A DNA stretch of 64,000 nucleotides, taken from contig NZ_JAYMGZ010000001.1 in the NCBI RefSeq assembly GCF_037078405.1, positions 248,001 to 312,000 of the forward strand, in the 5' to 3' direction. How positions within the stretch are numbered: the first letter of the stretch is position 1; every line of letters begins with the position of its first letter. The notes beneath the pieces were generated by a model, which saw only the letters and a program-made list of their open reading frames with translations, was not told the origin of the DNA and did not search any database. Source of the stretch: Haloarcula sp. DT43 (lineage in GTDB: Archaea; Halobacteriota; Halobacteria; Halobacteriales; Haloarculaceae). Positions 16,026-26,096 of this stretch are shown piece after piece. The position numbers were made by a program, and so were the translations under genes.

Positions 16026-19000
16026 ATGGAACGTTTCGCCGCTGTCGACGACCAGTACGACCCCGAGGATGTCGAGGAAGGGGTCTTTTCCTACTGGGAC
16101 GACGTCGACGCCTACGAGCAGACGAAGGCCTACCGGGCCGACGGCGAGGACTACTTCTTCGTCGACGGGCCGCCCTACACCTCCGGCGCGGCTCACATGG
16201 GGACGACGTGGAACAAGACCCTGAAGGACTGCTACATCCGCTACCTGCGGATGCAGGGCTACGACGTCACCGACCGGCCGGGCTACGACATGCACGGCCT
16301 CCCCATCGAGACGAAAGTCGAGGAGCGCCTGGACTTCGAGAACAAGAAGGACATCGAGCGCTTCGGCGAGGAGAACTTCATCGAGGAGTGCAAGGACTTC
16401 GCCGAGGAGCAACTGGAGGGCCTCCAGTCTGACTTCCAGGACTTCGGCGTCTGGATGGACTGGGACGACCCGTACAAGACAGTGAACCCCGAGTACATGG
16501 AGGCCGCCTGGTGGGGCTTCCAGCGCGCCCACGAGCGCGGCCTCGTCGAGCAGGGCCAGCGCTCCATCAATCAGTGCCCTCGGTGTGAGACCGGCATCGC
16601 CAACAACGAGGTCGAGTATCACGACGTGGGCAAACCGTCGATTTACGTGAAGTTCGACCTCGCGGACCGCGAGGGCAGCCTGGTCATCTGGACGACGACC
16701 CCGTGGACCATCGTCGCCAACACCTTCGTCGCCGTCGACGGCGACCTCGACTACGTCGGCGTCGACGCCGAGAAAGACGGTGAGACCGAGCGCCTCTACG
16801 TCGCCGCGGCCTGCGTCGAGGACGTGCTGAAGGCCGGTCGCTACGACGACTACGAGGTCGTCGAGGAACTCACCGGCGAGGAGATGGTCGGCTGGGCGTA
16901 CGACCACCCGCTGGCCGAGGAAGTGCCGGACCACGCCCAGGGCGAGGGCTCCGGGCAGGTGTACACCGCCGACTACGTCGAGGCCGACCGCACGGGTCTG
17001 GTCCACTCCGCGCCCGGCCACGGTGAGGAGGACTTCGAGCGCGGACAGGAACTCGGCCTCGAAATCTTCTGTCCGGTCGGCTCCGACGGTGTCTACACCG
17101 AGGACGCGGGCACGTACGCCGGGACCTTCGTCCGCGACGCCAACGACGCGGTCATCGCGGACCTCGACGACAACGGCGTCCTGCTCTCCAGCGAGTCCGG
17201 CCACACCGTCCGCGAGGGGCAGTGCTGGCGCTGTGACACCGACATCGTCCGCATCGTCACCGACCAGTGGTTCATCACGGTCACCGACATCAAGGACGAA
17301 CTGCTCGACAACATCGAGGACAGCGAGTGGTACCCCCAGTGGGCCCGCGACAACCGCTTCCGCGACTTCGTCGAGGACGCTCCGGACTGGAACGTCTCGC
17401 GACAGCGCTACTGGGGCATCCCGATCCCGATCTGGCTGCCCGAGGACTGGGGCGGATCGATGGACGACGCAATCGTGATCGGCGACCGCGAGGAACTGGC
17501 CGAGCGCGTCGACCAGGACGTCGACCCCGAGACGGTGGACCTCCACAAGGGCACCGTCGACGACCTCACCATCACCGCGGACGGCACGACCTACACCCGC
17601 GTCGGCGACGTCTTCGACGTGTGGCTCGACTCCTCCGTCGCGACGTGGGGGACCGTCGACTACCCCGAGGAGACCGAGGCCTTCGAGGAACTGTGGCCCG
17701 CCGACCTCATCATGGAGGCCCACGACCAGACCCGCGGGTGGTTCTGGTCGCAACTGGGCATGAGCACCGCCGCGACCGGCGAGATTCCCTACAAGCAGGT
17801 GCTGATGCACGGCTACGCCAACATGCCCGACGGGCGCGGGATGTCCAAGTCCAAGGGCATCCTGGTCGACCCCCACGAGGTCATCGACGAGCACGGCCGC
17901 GACCCGATGCGGCTGTTCCTCCTCTCCCAGACCGCACAGGGCGTCGACATGAACTTCTCGTGGGACGAGACCGCCGAGATGCAGCGGCGACTCAACATCC
18001 TCTGGAACGTCGCGCGCTTCCCGCTGCCGTACATGCGGGCCGACGACTTCGATCCCGAAGAGACTACCGTCGAGGACGTGCGCGACGACCTCGAACTCGT
18101 CGACGAGTGGGTCCTCTCCCGGCTCCAGAGCGTGACCGAGGCGATGACCGAGTCGATGGACGACTTCGAGAACGACAAGGCGGTCGACGAACTGCTGGAG
18201 TTCGTCGTCGAGGACGTTTCCCGGTTCTACATCCAGGTCGTCCGCGAGCGGATGTGGGAGGAGGAAGACAGCGACTCCAAGCAGGCCGCCTACGCCACGC
18301 TGTACCGCGTGCTCGAATCCGTGGCCGCGCTGTTTGCCCCGTTCACGCCCTTCGTCGCCGAGCAGGTGTACGGCGCGCTCACCGGAGAGTCGGGCCACCC
18401 GACGGTCCACATGTGCGACTGGCCGGAGGTCGACGCCGACCTGCACGACCCCGTACTCGAACGCGAAATCGAGGTCGTCCGCGAGGTCGAAGAAGCGGGG
18501 TCGAACGCCCGCCAGCAGGCCGAGCGGAAACTGCGCTGGCCCGTCACTCGCATCGTCGTCGACGCCGACAGCGACGACGTGGCCGACGCCGTCCGCGCAC
18601 AGGAGGCCATCGTCGCCGACCGCCTGAACGCCCGCGCCGTCGAGGTCGTCGGCGCTGACGACGAGTGGGGCGAACTCCGGTACTCCGCCGAGGCCGACAT
18701 GAGCGAACTCGGCCCGGCCTTCGGCGACGACGCCGGCCGCGTCATGAACGCGCTCAACGAGGCCCGCGTCGACGAGCGGTCACTCGATACCCTCGAAGGA
18801 ACAGTGTCGGCGGCGCTCGGCGAAGACATCGACCTCACCGAGGCGATGGTCGAGTTCCGCCGCGAGACGCCCGACAGCGTCACCGGGACTGAGTTCACCG
18901 CGCTCGACGGCGGCGGCGTGGTCTACGTCGACACCGCGCTCACCGAGGACATCGAGAGCGAGGGGTACGCCCGCGAGGTCATCCGCCGCGTCCAGGAGAT

Positions 19001-19229
19001 GCGAAAGGACCTCGAACTGGACATCGAGGCGCGCATCGTCGTGGATCTCGACATAGATGATGAGAGGGTCTCCGAACTGGTTCGGAGACATGAAGACTTC
19101 ATCAAAAACGAGGTTCGCGCTGACGAGCTAGACGGCGTCGAAGATGGCCATCGAAAAACCTGGGAGGTTGAGGGCGTAGAAATGGATATTGCGATTGCGC
19201 CGGTGGCGGCTGCGGAAGCGTCCGATTAG
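16026..19229 (+). CDS. ileS: Isoleucine-tRNA ligase
   Basis: 1067-residue class I synthetase. The HIGH region is PPYTSGAAHMGTTWNK, the CP1 editing domain follows (WTTTPWTIVANT), then QRYWGIPIPIW, and the KMSKS loop is RGMSKSKGILVDP. A long C-terminal anticodon-binding and junction domain ends the protein. The length fits archaeal/eukaryotic-type IleRS (about 1050). Odd feature: the last ~58 codons (from about 19050) switch to A/T-ending codons including AGG and AGA, unlike the rest of the gene (see findings). The reading frame itself is intact. Confidence 0.97.
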   Translation: MERFAAVDDQYDPEDVEEGVFSYWDDVDAYEQTKAYRADGEDYFFVDGPPYTSGAAHMGTTWNKTLKDCYIRYLRMQGYDVTDRPGYDMHGLPIETKVEERLDFENKKDIERFGEENFIEECKDFAEEQLEGLQSDFQDFGVWMDWDDPYKTVNPEYMEAAWWGFQRAHERGLVEQGQRSINQCPRCETGIANNEVEYHDVGKPSIYVKFDLADREGSLVIWTTTPWTIVANTFVAVDGDLDYVGVDAEKDGETERLYVAAACVEDVLKAGRYDDYEVVEELTGEEMVGWAYDHPLAEEVPDHAQGEGSGQVYTADYVEADRTGLVHSAPGHGEEDFERGQELGLEIFCPVGSDGVYTEDAGTYAGTFVRDANDAVIADLDDNGVLLSSESGHTVREGQCWRCDTDIVRIVTDQWFITVTDIKDELLDNIEDSEWYPQWARDNRFRDFVEDAPDWNVSRQRYWGIPIPIWLPEDWGGSMDDAIVIGDREELAERVDQDVDPETVDLHKGTVDDLTITADGTTYTRVGDVFDVWLDSSVATWGTVDYPEETEAFEELWPADLIMEAHDQTRGWFWSQLGMSTAATGEIPYKQVLMHGYANMPDGRGMSKSKGILVDPHEVIDEHGRDPMRLFLLSQTAQGVDMNFSWDETAEMQRRLNILWNVARFPLPYMRADDFDPEETTVEDVRDDLELVDEWVLSRLQSVTEAMTESMDDFENDKAVDELLEFVVEDVSRFYIQVVRERMWEEEDSDSKQAAYATLYRVLESVAALFAPFTPFVAEQVYGALTGESGHPTVHMCDWPEVDADLHDPVLEREIEVVREVEEAGSNARQQAERKLRWPVTRIVVDADSDDVADAVRAQEAIVADRLNARAVEVVGADDEWGELRYSAEADMSELGPAFGDDAGRVMNALNEARVDERSLDTLEGTVSAALGEDIDLTEAMVEFRRETPDSVTGTEFTALDGGGVVYVDTALTEDIESEGYAREVIRRVQEMRKDLELDIEARIVVDLDIDDERVSELVRRHEDFIKNEVRADELDGVEDGHRKTWEVEGVEMDIAIAPVAAAEASD

Positions 19230-19259
19230 GACAGCGCGCGACCACGGGGAGCGTGTTGC

Positions 19260-19264
19260 TTTTT
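19260..19264 (+). terminator. Oligo-T stretch after ileS, possible terminator
   Basis: Five T in an otherwise G/C-rich spacer, 31 nt after the ileS stop. Archaeal termination commonly occurs at oligo-T runs without a strong hairpin, so this is a candidate only. Confidence 0.3.
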
Positions 19265-19365
19265 CGCGCCGGATTGGCGTCTTCGACAGCGGTCGGTCAA
19301 GCGCGCCCGAGGCGAAGCGGGGTGAATCGAAAGCGGTTAGACAGTGACTCGCCTGCGCCGACACA

Positions 19366-20619
19366 GTGACCGAGTCCCGCGAACTGTACGCGCTGTATTT
19401 CACCCGCTTTGCGAACTCCTTCGGCATCGTGACGCTGCTGACGCTGCTGCCGACCTACATCGACCTGCTGGACCCGCAGGGTTTCGTCCTCGGGATGTTC
19501 GCGACGGGGCTGACGCTGGCCCAGGCGGGGACGGTCGTCCCGGTCTCGTACCTGGGCGACCGCTTCGACAAGCGCTCGATTCTCGTCGGCGGCCTCGTCC
19601 TGGCCGCGCTAGTGTACGGCCTCTTTCCGCTGGTCGATTCGAGCTGGGAGTTCGTGTTCGTTCGGGGCCTCCAGGGCGTCGCGGCAACGGTCGCGGGCCT
19701 CCTCGGTCTCGCGCTCGTGGGCCAGCTGGCCCGCGACAGCGAGCGGGGCACCACTATCGGCACGTCGAACGCCTGGCGGTTCGCCGCGGCTATCGGCGGG
19801 TCGCTGTCGGCCGGCGCGCTGTACGACCGGTTCGGCTTCGACGCCGTGTTCGGGCTGTTGCTGGTCATCTGCAGCGCCGCCGCGCTCGCGGTCTGGCTGT
19901 GGGTCGACCCGGACGAGACCACGACCGAGGGCTTCGCCTTCGCCGACCTGGCGATGAACCGCCGCATTCTCACTATCACGAGCTTCCGCGCCCAGTACGC
20001 CGTCGCGGTGACGCTGGTGCGGACGTGGGTCCCCATCTTCGCCGGCGTCGCCGCCGCGAAGGGCGGCCTCGGCTACAACGCGGCGATAAACGGCGTGACG
20101 GCGGTCGCGGTGGTACTGGCCGCCGAGAAGTTCACGAACATGCTCGCACAGCCCTACACCGGGTCGCTCTCGGACCGCTTCGGGCGCGCGCGGTTCGTCT
20201 TCGTCGGCGGCCTGTGCTACGGCGCGGTCGCGCTGGCGGTCCCGTTCACGCCGGCCGTCGGTGCGGCGCTGGGCCTGCCCGAGAGCTACCCGTTCTTCGG
20301 GTCGCTGTCGGCCGCGTTCCTCCCGCTGGTCGTCCTGAACGCCCTCCTCGGTGTCGCCGACTCCATCCGCGAGCCGGCGAGCATGGCGCTGTTCGCCGAC
20401 GAGGGGTCCGGTAGCGGCGTCGCGTCCAGTTTCGGCGTCCGCTCGCTGGTGTGGCGGCCCGGGTCGGTGCTCGCGCCGCTGGCCGGGGGCTGGCTGACGA
20501 CGAACGCGGGGATGGAGTGGGTGTTCTACCTCGGCGCGGCCGCGGCCTTCACCGGCGTCGCGGCCTTCATCGGCATCCTCACCTACCAGCACGGGCGGGG
20601 CGGGCTGGCGGAGTGGTGA
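19366..20619 (+). CDS. MFS transporter
   Basis: 417 residues starting with GTG, with about 12 hydrophobic helices. The loop between helices 2 and 3 has VSYLGDRFDKRSILVGG, the major facilitator signature, repeated in weaker form in the second half (GSLSDRFGRARFVFVGG). Substrate unknown; overall look is of the drug:proton antiporter group (DHA1-like). It converges with prs, the two stop codons being directly adjacent (20619/20620). Confidence 0.88.
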   Translation: MTESRELYALYFTRFANSFGIVTLLTLLPTYIDLLDPQGFVLGMFATGLTLAQAGTVVPVSYLGDRFDKRSILVGGLVLAALVYGLFPLVDSSWEFVFVRGLQGVAATVAGLLGLALVGQLARDSERGTTIGTSNAWRFAAAIGGSLSAGALYDRFGFDAVFGLLLVICSAAALAVWLWVDPDETTTEGFAFADLAMNRRILTITSFRAQYAVAVTLVRTWVPIFAGVAAAKGGLGYNAAINGVTAVAVVLAAEKFTNMLAQPYTGSLSDRFGRARFVFVGGLCYGAVALAVPFTPAVGAALGLPESYPFFGSLSAAFLPLVVLNALLGVADSIREPASMALFADEGSGSGVASSFGVRSLVWRPGSVLAPLAGGWLTTNAGMEWVFYLGAAAAFTGVAAFIGILTYQHGRGGLAEW

Positions 20620-21474
20620 CTACAGTTCCTCGGCGACGACCGGCGCGGCGCTGACGACGCTGGCGGCGCGTTCGAGCGTGTCCGTCCCGTAGACGGCCTC
20701 GACGCCGGCGCTGTTGAGCTTCGTCAGCGCGTTGCTCGCCAGCATCGGATGGACGCAGGTAACGAACACCCGCTGGGCGTTCCGGTCGTCGAGGACGCCC
20801 ACGGACTCGCTCATCGTCGACCCCGTGGCGATGATGTCGTCGACCAGCACCACGTCGCGGCCGTCGACCGGCGCGTCGCTGGGGCGGATGTCGATGTCGC
20901 CGGTGTCGTAATCGCGCTCCTTCTCGAAGAAGTCGGTCCCGCCCTCGCCGTAGGCGTCCCGGACCGTCTCGGCGAGGTCGATTGCGCCCTCGTCGGGCGA
21001 GAGGAAGAGCGGGTCGTCCAGGGCGTCCGGGAGCGGGTCGGCGAGGACGCTCGCGACGTCGACGTGGGCGGCCGGCACGTCGAAGAAGTCACAGACGGCC
21101 GGCTCGTGGGGGTTCACCGTCACCACGCGGTCGGTGCCGGTCGAGATAGCGCGGGCCACTGCCCGCGAAGAAACCGGCTCGCCGGGCTTGAACGCCTCGT
21201 CCTGGCGGGCGTAGCCCATGTACGGGAGGACGGTGACGACCTCGCTCGCGCCGGCCTCGCGGACCGCGTCCTGCAACTGGAGCACCTGTACGTGCGCGTC
21301 GCTGTCGACGGTCGAGGCGACGACGACGGCCCGCTCGCCCGAGACCGTCTCGGGGACCCGGACGACGTGCTCGCCGTCGGGGAACCGCTCGTACTCGACC
21401 CGCCCCAGCCGCTCGCCGGTCGCCTCGGCGAGGGCCGCTGCGAACGCTTGCGTGTCAGCCCCGGGGATAATCAT
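20620..21474 (-). CDS. prs: Ribose-phosphate diphosphokinase
   Basis: 284 residues. It makes PRPP from ribose 5-phosphate and ATP for nucleotide, histidine and tryptophan synthesis. The N-terminal domain shows FPDGEHVVRVPE and LPYMGYARQDEAFKPGEP; the PRPP-binding loop is VVLVDDIIATGSTM (about residues 205-220). Length is near the archaeal class (about 285). The start ATG at 21474 begins with MIIPGADTQ. Confidence 0.93.
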   Translation of the reverse strand: MIIPGADTQAFAAALAEATGERLGRVEYERFPDGEHVVRVPETVSGERAVVVASTVDSDAHVQVLQLQDAVREAGASEVVTVLPYMGYARQDEAFKPGEPVSSRAVARAISTGTDRVVTVNPHEPAVCDFFDVPAAHVDVASVLADPLPDALDDPLFLSPDEGAIDLAETVRDAYGEGGTDFFEKERDYDTGDIDIRPSDAPVDGRDVVLVDDIIATGSTMSESVGVLDDRNAQRVFVTCVHPMLASNALTKLNSAGVEAVYGTDTLERAASVVSAAPVVAEEL

Positions 21475-21555
21475 GTGCGGTGGGTGGCTGTCCGGGCTAA
21501 ACCCTGTTTCGGTTCCGCAACAGCGTCCGACGAGACGTCCCGCGGCCGCACCCCA

Positions 21556-22356
21556 TCAGGCCACGGCGACGCCGACGACGTCGGGGACGCCCAGCGAGCG
21601 CTGCCGCCAGCCGCCCTGGCCGTCCGCCGTCGCCTCGGCCACGGTCGCCACGAGGAAGGTCCCGTCCTCGGTGATGGCGTAGGTGTCGTCGCCGTGAACC
21701 ACGTCGACCACGCGCTCGTCGACGGGGAGGGCACACGGCTCCCACGCCCCGTCGGTCCGTTCGTAGAGCCCGTCCGCCGCGGCGGCGTGGACGCGGTCGC
21801 CGTCGGCGGCGACGGCCCGGTGGCTCCCCGAACGGACCTCTGTCCAGTCGTCGCCCGCGCGGCGGTAGAGCCCGCTCTCGGTCGCGGCGTAGCCGGCGGC
21901 CACGTCGGTCACGTCGGCCAGCCCCAGCCGGTCCAGCGAGGGAAGGGCGTACACGCCGTCGGCCGCGGCGAGCAGGCCGCCGTCGATGGCGCGCACGCCG
22001 TCGACGGCTCCGAGGGCAGTCCACTCGCCGTCGGCGTAGCGGGCGACGCGGCCGTCGCCGGCCGCGAGCAGTCCGTCGCCGTCGTAGCCGACCGCGGTGG
22101 CCGGGCCGAACCCGGTCGGGACGAAGCCGTCGTCGGTCGAGACGAGCACGTCCTCGTCGGTGGCGACCGCGACCTCGCCGCTCGCGCCGGCCACGTCGCG
22201 GGCGGTACAGCGCTCGCTCAGGCTGAACCGGCCTATCTGGCCGCCGGCGGTCTCGACGCGGGTGACGCCCAGCCCCGACGCGACGTACGCGTGGGTCTCC
22301 GGGCGCTTCTCCCCGTACATCCGCTTCTCCGACAGCGCGATGTCGTCGTCGCTCAC
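21556..22356 (-). CDS. Haloarchaeal beta-propeller-like protein
   Basis: 266 residues from a GTG at 22356. The sequence is a run of short degenerate beta repeats with recurring patterns such as ATESGLYRRAGDDW, AADGLYERTDGAW and ITEDGTFLVATV, roughly 40 residues apart, as in a beta-propeller. I think it belongs to the group named after Haloferax HVO_0234, but from memory only. The start lies 1 nt after the hemL stop, so it is probably cotranscribed with hemL. Function unknown. Confidence 0.72.
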   Translation of the reverse strand: MSDDDIALSEKRMYGEKRPETHAYVASGLGVTRVETAGGQIGRFSLSERCTARDVAGASGEVAVATDEDVLVSTDDGFVPTGFGPATAVGYDGDGLLAAGDGRVARYADGEWTALGAVDGVRAIDGGLLAAADGVYALPSLDRLGLADVTDVAAGYAATESGLYRRAGDDWTEVRSGSHRAVAADGDRVHAAAADGLYERTDGAWEPCALPVDERVVDVVHGDDTYAITEDGTFLVATVAEATADGQGGWRQRSLGVPDVVGVAVA

Positions 22357-22357
22357 T

Positions 22358-23695
22358 TCATATCGCCTCTTTGTACGCTTCGAGCGCATTCTCTATGTCT
22401 TCACCTGTGTGGGCATCACAGATGAACTGTGACTCGAACTGGTTCGCCGTGAGGAACACGCCCTGCTCTTTCATCGCGGGCCAGAACAGCCGCTCCCACC
22501 GCTCGGTCTCGGCCTGTGTCACGTCGTGGCCGGTCTTCGGGCAGTAGTCGAAGCGGGGGCAGGACTCCCGCTGCTGACAGCCGGCCTCGCAGTGGCCGTC
22601 GAAGGAGTCCGGCCCGTCGCGGGTGAAGATGACCTTGAACATCGAGTCGCGGCCGACGACGGTGTACTCGGGGGCCTGGTCTTCGAGGATGTCCTGCAGG
22701 CCCGACCGGAGGCGTTCGCCCAGCGCGTTGACGTGGTCGTATACGTCGTGTTCAGCCGCATACCGTAGCGTCTCCAGTCCGGCGGCCATCGTGACGGGGT
22801 GGCCGGAGAACGTGCCGGACTGGAACACGTCGCCGGCGGGCGTGAACTGCTCGATGATTTCGCTCTTGCCGCCGATTGCGCCCACGGGGAAGCCACCGCC
22901 GACGATTTTCCCGAAGGTAGTGATGTCGGGGTCGATGCCGAACGCGCCCTGGGCGCACTGCAGGCCGCCGACGCGGAAGCCGGTGATGACCTCGTCGAAG
23001 ACCAGCAGGGAGCCGTGGTCGTCACACAGTTCGCGCAGGGTCTCGTGGTAGCCCTCGACCGGGTGGACGATGCCGTAGTTCCCGAGGATAGGTTCGGTAA
23101 GGACTGCGGCGATGTCGTCGCCGTGTTCCTCGAACACTTCGCGGGCGGCTTCCTCGTCGTTGAACGGCACGGTCAGCGTGTGCTCGGCGAAGCTCTCGGG
23201 GATGCCGGGGCTGGAGGGTGCGGTGTGGTCGCCCTCGCCCTCGACCAGCGTCGACTCCTGTGCGCCGTGGTAGCCGCTCTGCATGACGACGATTTTGTCC
23301 CGTCCGGTGTAGCCACGAGCGAGTCGGACCGCCGAGACAGTCGCCTCGGTCCCGCTGTTGACGAACCGCAGCATCTCGACGCTGGGGACGTGCCGGGTGA
23401 CGAACTCGGCCAGTTCGACCTCGACCTCGGTGGGCGCGCCGTACATCGGCCCCTCGGCGGCGTGTCGCTGGATGGCCGACTGGACCTGGTCGGGCAAGCT
23501 GTGTCCCAGCAGCAGCGGCCCGTAGCCCATGACGAAGTCGATGTAGCGGTTGCCGTCGGCGTCGACGACGTGCCCGCCGTCCCCCTTCTCGACGAAGAAC
23601 GGGTAGGGCCGTGTCGCCCGCACGGAGGAGTTGACGCCGCCCGCCAGCACCGACAGGGCGCGGTCGTACAGCGCTCGTGACTGCTCGTGGTTCAT
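22358..23695 (-). CDS. hemL: Glutamate-1-semialdehyde 2,1-aminomutase
   Basis: 445-residue PLP enzyme of class III aminotransferases that converts glutamate 1-semialdehyde to 5-aminolevulinate in the C5 route to heme. Motifs: GGVNSSVRA near the N-terminus, [31 protein letters not shown], and [18 protein letters not shown] with the PLP lysine. A Cys-rich insertion ([17 protein letters not shown]) near residue 365-385 may hold a metal; such an insert is not in most bacterial HemL. The last ~20 codons use unusually many A/T-ending codons. Confidence 0.95.
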   Translation of the reverse strand: MNHEQSRALYDRALSVLAGGVNSSVRATRPYPFFVEKGDGGHVVDADGNRYIDFVMGYGPLLLGHSLPDQVQSAIQRHAAEGPMYGAPTEVEVELAEFVTRHVPSVEMLRFVNSGTEATVSAVRLARGYTGRDKIVVMQSGYHGAQESTLVEGEGDHTAPSSPGIPESFAEHTLTVPFNDEEAAREVFEEHGDDIAAVLTEPILGNYGIVHPVEGYHETLRELCDDHGSLLVFDEVITGFRVGGLQCAQGAFGIDPDITTFGKIVGGGFPVGAIGGKSEIIEQFTPAGDVFQSGTFSGHPVTMAAGLETLRYAAEHDVYDHVNALGERLRSGLQDILEDQAPEYTVVGRDSMFKVIFTRDGPDSFDGHCEAGCQQRESCPRFDYCPKTGHDVTQAETERWERLFWPAMKEQGVFLTANQFESQFICDAHTGEDIENALEAYKEAI

Positions 23696-23942
23696 ACGCG
23701 GCCGTTTGACCGCTGCCAGAAAGAAACTGTTGTTAGCCGTCTGTGCGATTCTGCCGAGCGGACCGGGTGCCAGCGAGGCGGGCTGAACGGATGTCCGGAT
23801 TCTCTCGGAAAGAAACGCTTTCGTAAAGAGTTACTGTTTTACACTGCGTGTTCATCTACATAGCTAACAGAATGCTAGCCGAATGTGCTGGAATACCGTG
23901 TATGAGTGGACGGACGGGCGTCTTTGTGGCGCGTGATTCGCT

Positions 23943-26009
23943 GTGAGCGACTGGGTCCCGACCACCTGCATGCGCTGTGCCGTCGGCTGCGGGCACATGC
24001 ACCGGGCCGCGGACGTGGGGTACGGCATCGACACGGCCCGCGGCGACGCGGCGCACCCGGTCAGTCAGGGGCTGGCGTGCTCCCGCGGCATCAGCGAGAG
24101 CCAGGACCCCGACGGCGAGTGGCTCTCGCGGCCGATGGTCCGCAGCGACGGCGAACTCCGCCAGACCACGTGGGACGTGGCGCTGGCCCGCGCCGTCGAG
24201 GGGCTCCAGGCCGTCCACTCGCGCGACCCGGATTCCGTGGCGATACTCGGAAGTGGGCAACAGACCAACGAGGCCGCCTACGCGCTCGGGAAGGTCGCCC
24301 GCGGCGGCTTCGGCACGCGCAACTACGACGCGAACACGACGCTGTGCATGGCCAGCGCCGTCACCGCCTACTACCAGGCGTTCGGCAGCGACGCGCCGCC
24401 GTGTACCTACGCCGACATCGGCGAGGCCGACCGCCACGTCGTCTGGGGCGCGAACCCCGCCGTCGCCCACCCCGTGATGTTCCGCTGGATTCGCCAGGCC
24501 GCCGACGAGGACGACGTGGAGATAGTCGTCGTCGACCCCGTCCGCTCCGAGACGGCCGAGAACTCCGAGCACCACGTCGCACCCGACCCCGGGAAGGACC
24601 TCGCGCTGGCCCGGGCCGTGCTCGCCCGCATCGTCGAGACCGAGCGGGTCGACCGCGAGTTCGTCGCCGAGGCGACCGAGGGCTTCGAGGACCTGCTGGC
24701 CTCGCTTCCGGATGCCGCGGTTGCGGCCGACGAGGCCGGCGTCGAGATGGCCGACGTGGACCTGCTGGCCGAGGCGCTCGACCAGCGGGCGCTGGTCTAC
24801 TGGGGCATGGGCATCAATCAGCACGTCCAGGGGACCGAGACCGCGCGCGCGCTCATCGACCTGACGCTGGCGACGGGGAACCTCCGGCCCGGCGGCGGGC
24901 CGTTCTCACTGACCGGCCAGGCCAACTCCATGGGGACCCGCATCTGCTCCTCGAAGGGCTCCTGGCCCGGTCAGCGCGCCTTCGAGGACCCCGACCACCG
25001 CCGCGTCGTCGCCGACCACTGGGACGTGCCGGTCGACCGCCTGCCGGACGACTCCGGTCCCGGGCCGGTCGGGATGCTCGAAGACGGCCCCGAGGCCGTC
25101 TGGACGGTGGCGACGAACCCCGTCGCCGGGATGCCCGAGGCCGAGAGCGTTCGTGAGACGCTCGACGACGCCTTCCTCGTCGTGCAGGACGCCTTCCACA
25201 CGGAGACCGTCGAGGTCGCGGACGTGGTGTTGCCCGCGGCGACGTGGGGCGAGAGCGAGGGGACGACGACGAACATGGAGCGGACCATCTCCCGGGTGCG
25301 AGCGGCGACCGACGTGCCGAGCGGCGTCAAGCCGGACCTCGACATCATCGCCACCATCGGCTCGCGGCTGTTCCCCGGCCTGTTCCACGACGACACGTCC
25401 CCGGACCCGGAGGCGATATTCGACGAGTTCACGGCGCTGACCGAAGGCACCGTCGCGGACTGCTCGGGCATCACCTACGACCGGCTCGACGACGTGCACG
25501 CGGTGAGGTGGCCCGCGCCCGACGAGGACAGCGTCGGCGGCTACCGCTACTACGACGACGGCGAGACGTGGTCGTTCCCCACCGGCACTGGCCGCGCCAA
25601 ATTCTCGACGGGCCGCCAGGGCGCGCTTCCGGAACCGACCGACGAGGAGTACCCGCTGACCCTTACCACCGCCCGCGAGGCCGACGGCTACAACACTGGC
25701 GTCCGGTCCCGCGGCGGCGAGGCCGGGCCGCTGGTGGCCCGCATCAACCCCGAGACGGTCGAGGACCACAGCGGGCTCGTCACCGACGGGACCCTGACCG
25801 TCGAAACGCGCCGCGGCTCCGCGACGGTCGCCATCGACCGGGACGAGGGCGTCCCCCGCGGGATGGTGTGGTTGCCGATTCACCACCCGGCGACGAACCG
25901 GCTGACGCTCTCGGACCGGGACCCCCAGTCCGACGAGCCGAACTTCAAGCAGTGTGCCGCCCGTCTCGTCGCCCCCGAGGCCGAACTGCCGCCGGCCGCG
26001 GCCGACTGA
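23943..26009 (+). CDS. nasA: Assimilatory nitrate reductase, catalytic subunit (paralogue 1)
   Basis: 688 residues with a GTG start, a molybdopterin oxidoreductase of the Nas/Nap group reducing nitrate to nitrite in the cytoplasm. C9, C12, C16 and C46 form the N-terminal 4Fe-4S site (TTCMRCAVGCG...GLACSRG). C135 in NTTLCMASAV is the expected Mo ligand. Later MGINQHVQGTE and the C-terminal molydopterin-dinucleotide binding domain (about 560-680) are present. No Tat signal. Over the first 140 residues it aligns without gaps to the paralogue at 26097-28214 with 87 identities. Tail-to-tail with it, 87 nt apart. Confidence 0.9.
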   Translation: MSDWVPTTCMRCAVGCGHMHRAADVGYGIDTARGDAAHPVSQGLACSRGISESQDPDGEWLSRPMVRSDGELRQTTWDVALARAVEGLQAVHSRDPDSVAILGSGQQTNEAAYALGKVARGGFGTRNYDANTTLCMASAVTAYYQAFGSDAPPCTYADIGEADRHVVWGANPAVAHPVMFRWIRQAADEDDVEIVVVDPVRSETAENSEHHVAPDPGKDLALARAVLARIVETERVDREFVAEATEGFEDLLASLPDAAVAADEAGVEMADVDLLAEALDQRALVYWGMGINQHVQGTETARALIDLTLATGNLRPGGGPFSLTGQANSMGTRICSSKGSWPGQRAFEDPDHRRVVADHWDVPVDRLPDDSGPGPVGMLEDGPEAVWTVATNPVAGMPEAESVRETLDDAFLVVQDAFHTETVEVADVVLPAATWGESEGTTTNMERTISRVRAATDVPSGVKPDLDIIATIGSRLFPGLFHDDTSPDPEAIFDEFTALTEGTVADCSGITYDRLDDVHAVRWPAPDEDSVGGYRYYDDGETWSFPTGTGRAKFSTGRQGALPEPTDEEYPLTLTTAREADGYNTGVRSRGGEAGPLVARINPETVEDHSGLVTDGTLTVETRRGSATVAIDRDEGVPRGMVWLPIHHPATNRLTLSDRDPQSDEPNFKQCAARLVAPEAELPPAAAD

Positions 26010-26096
26010 CCGTTCGGTTTCAGTGTTCGCCGACCGCACGAACCGCGCGGTCGCAGCGCTCGTCGCCCCAGCGCGTAGAAAAGTCGAAGCCGCGTC

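Noticed and set aside
15999-18446. 815-residue open frame opposite ileS
   Set aside because: Same reason; the plus-strand ileS has clear synthetase motifs.
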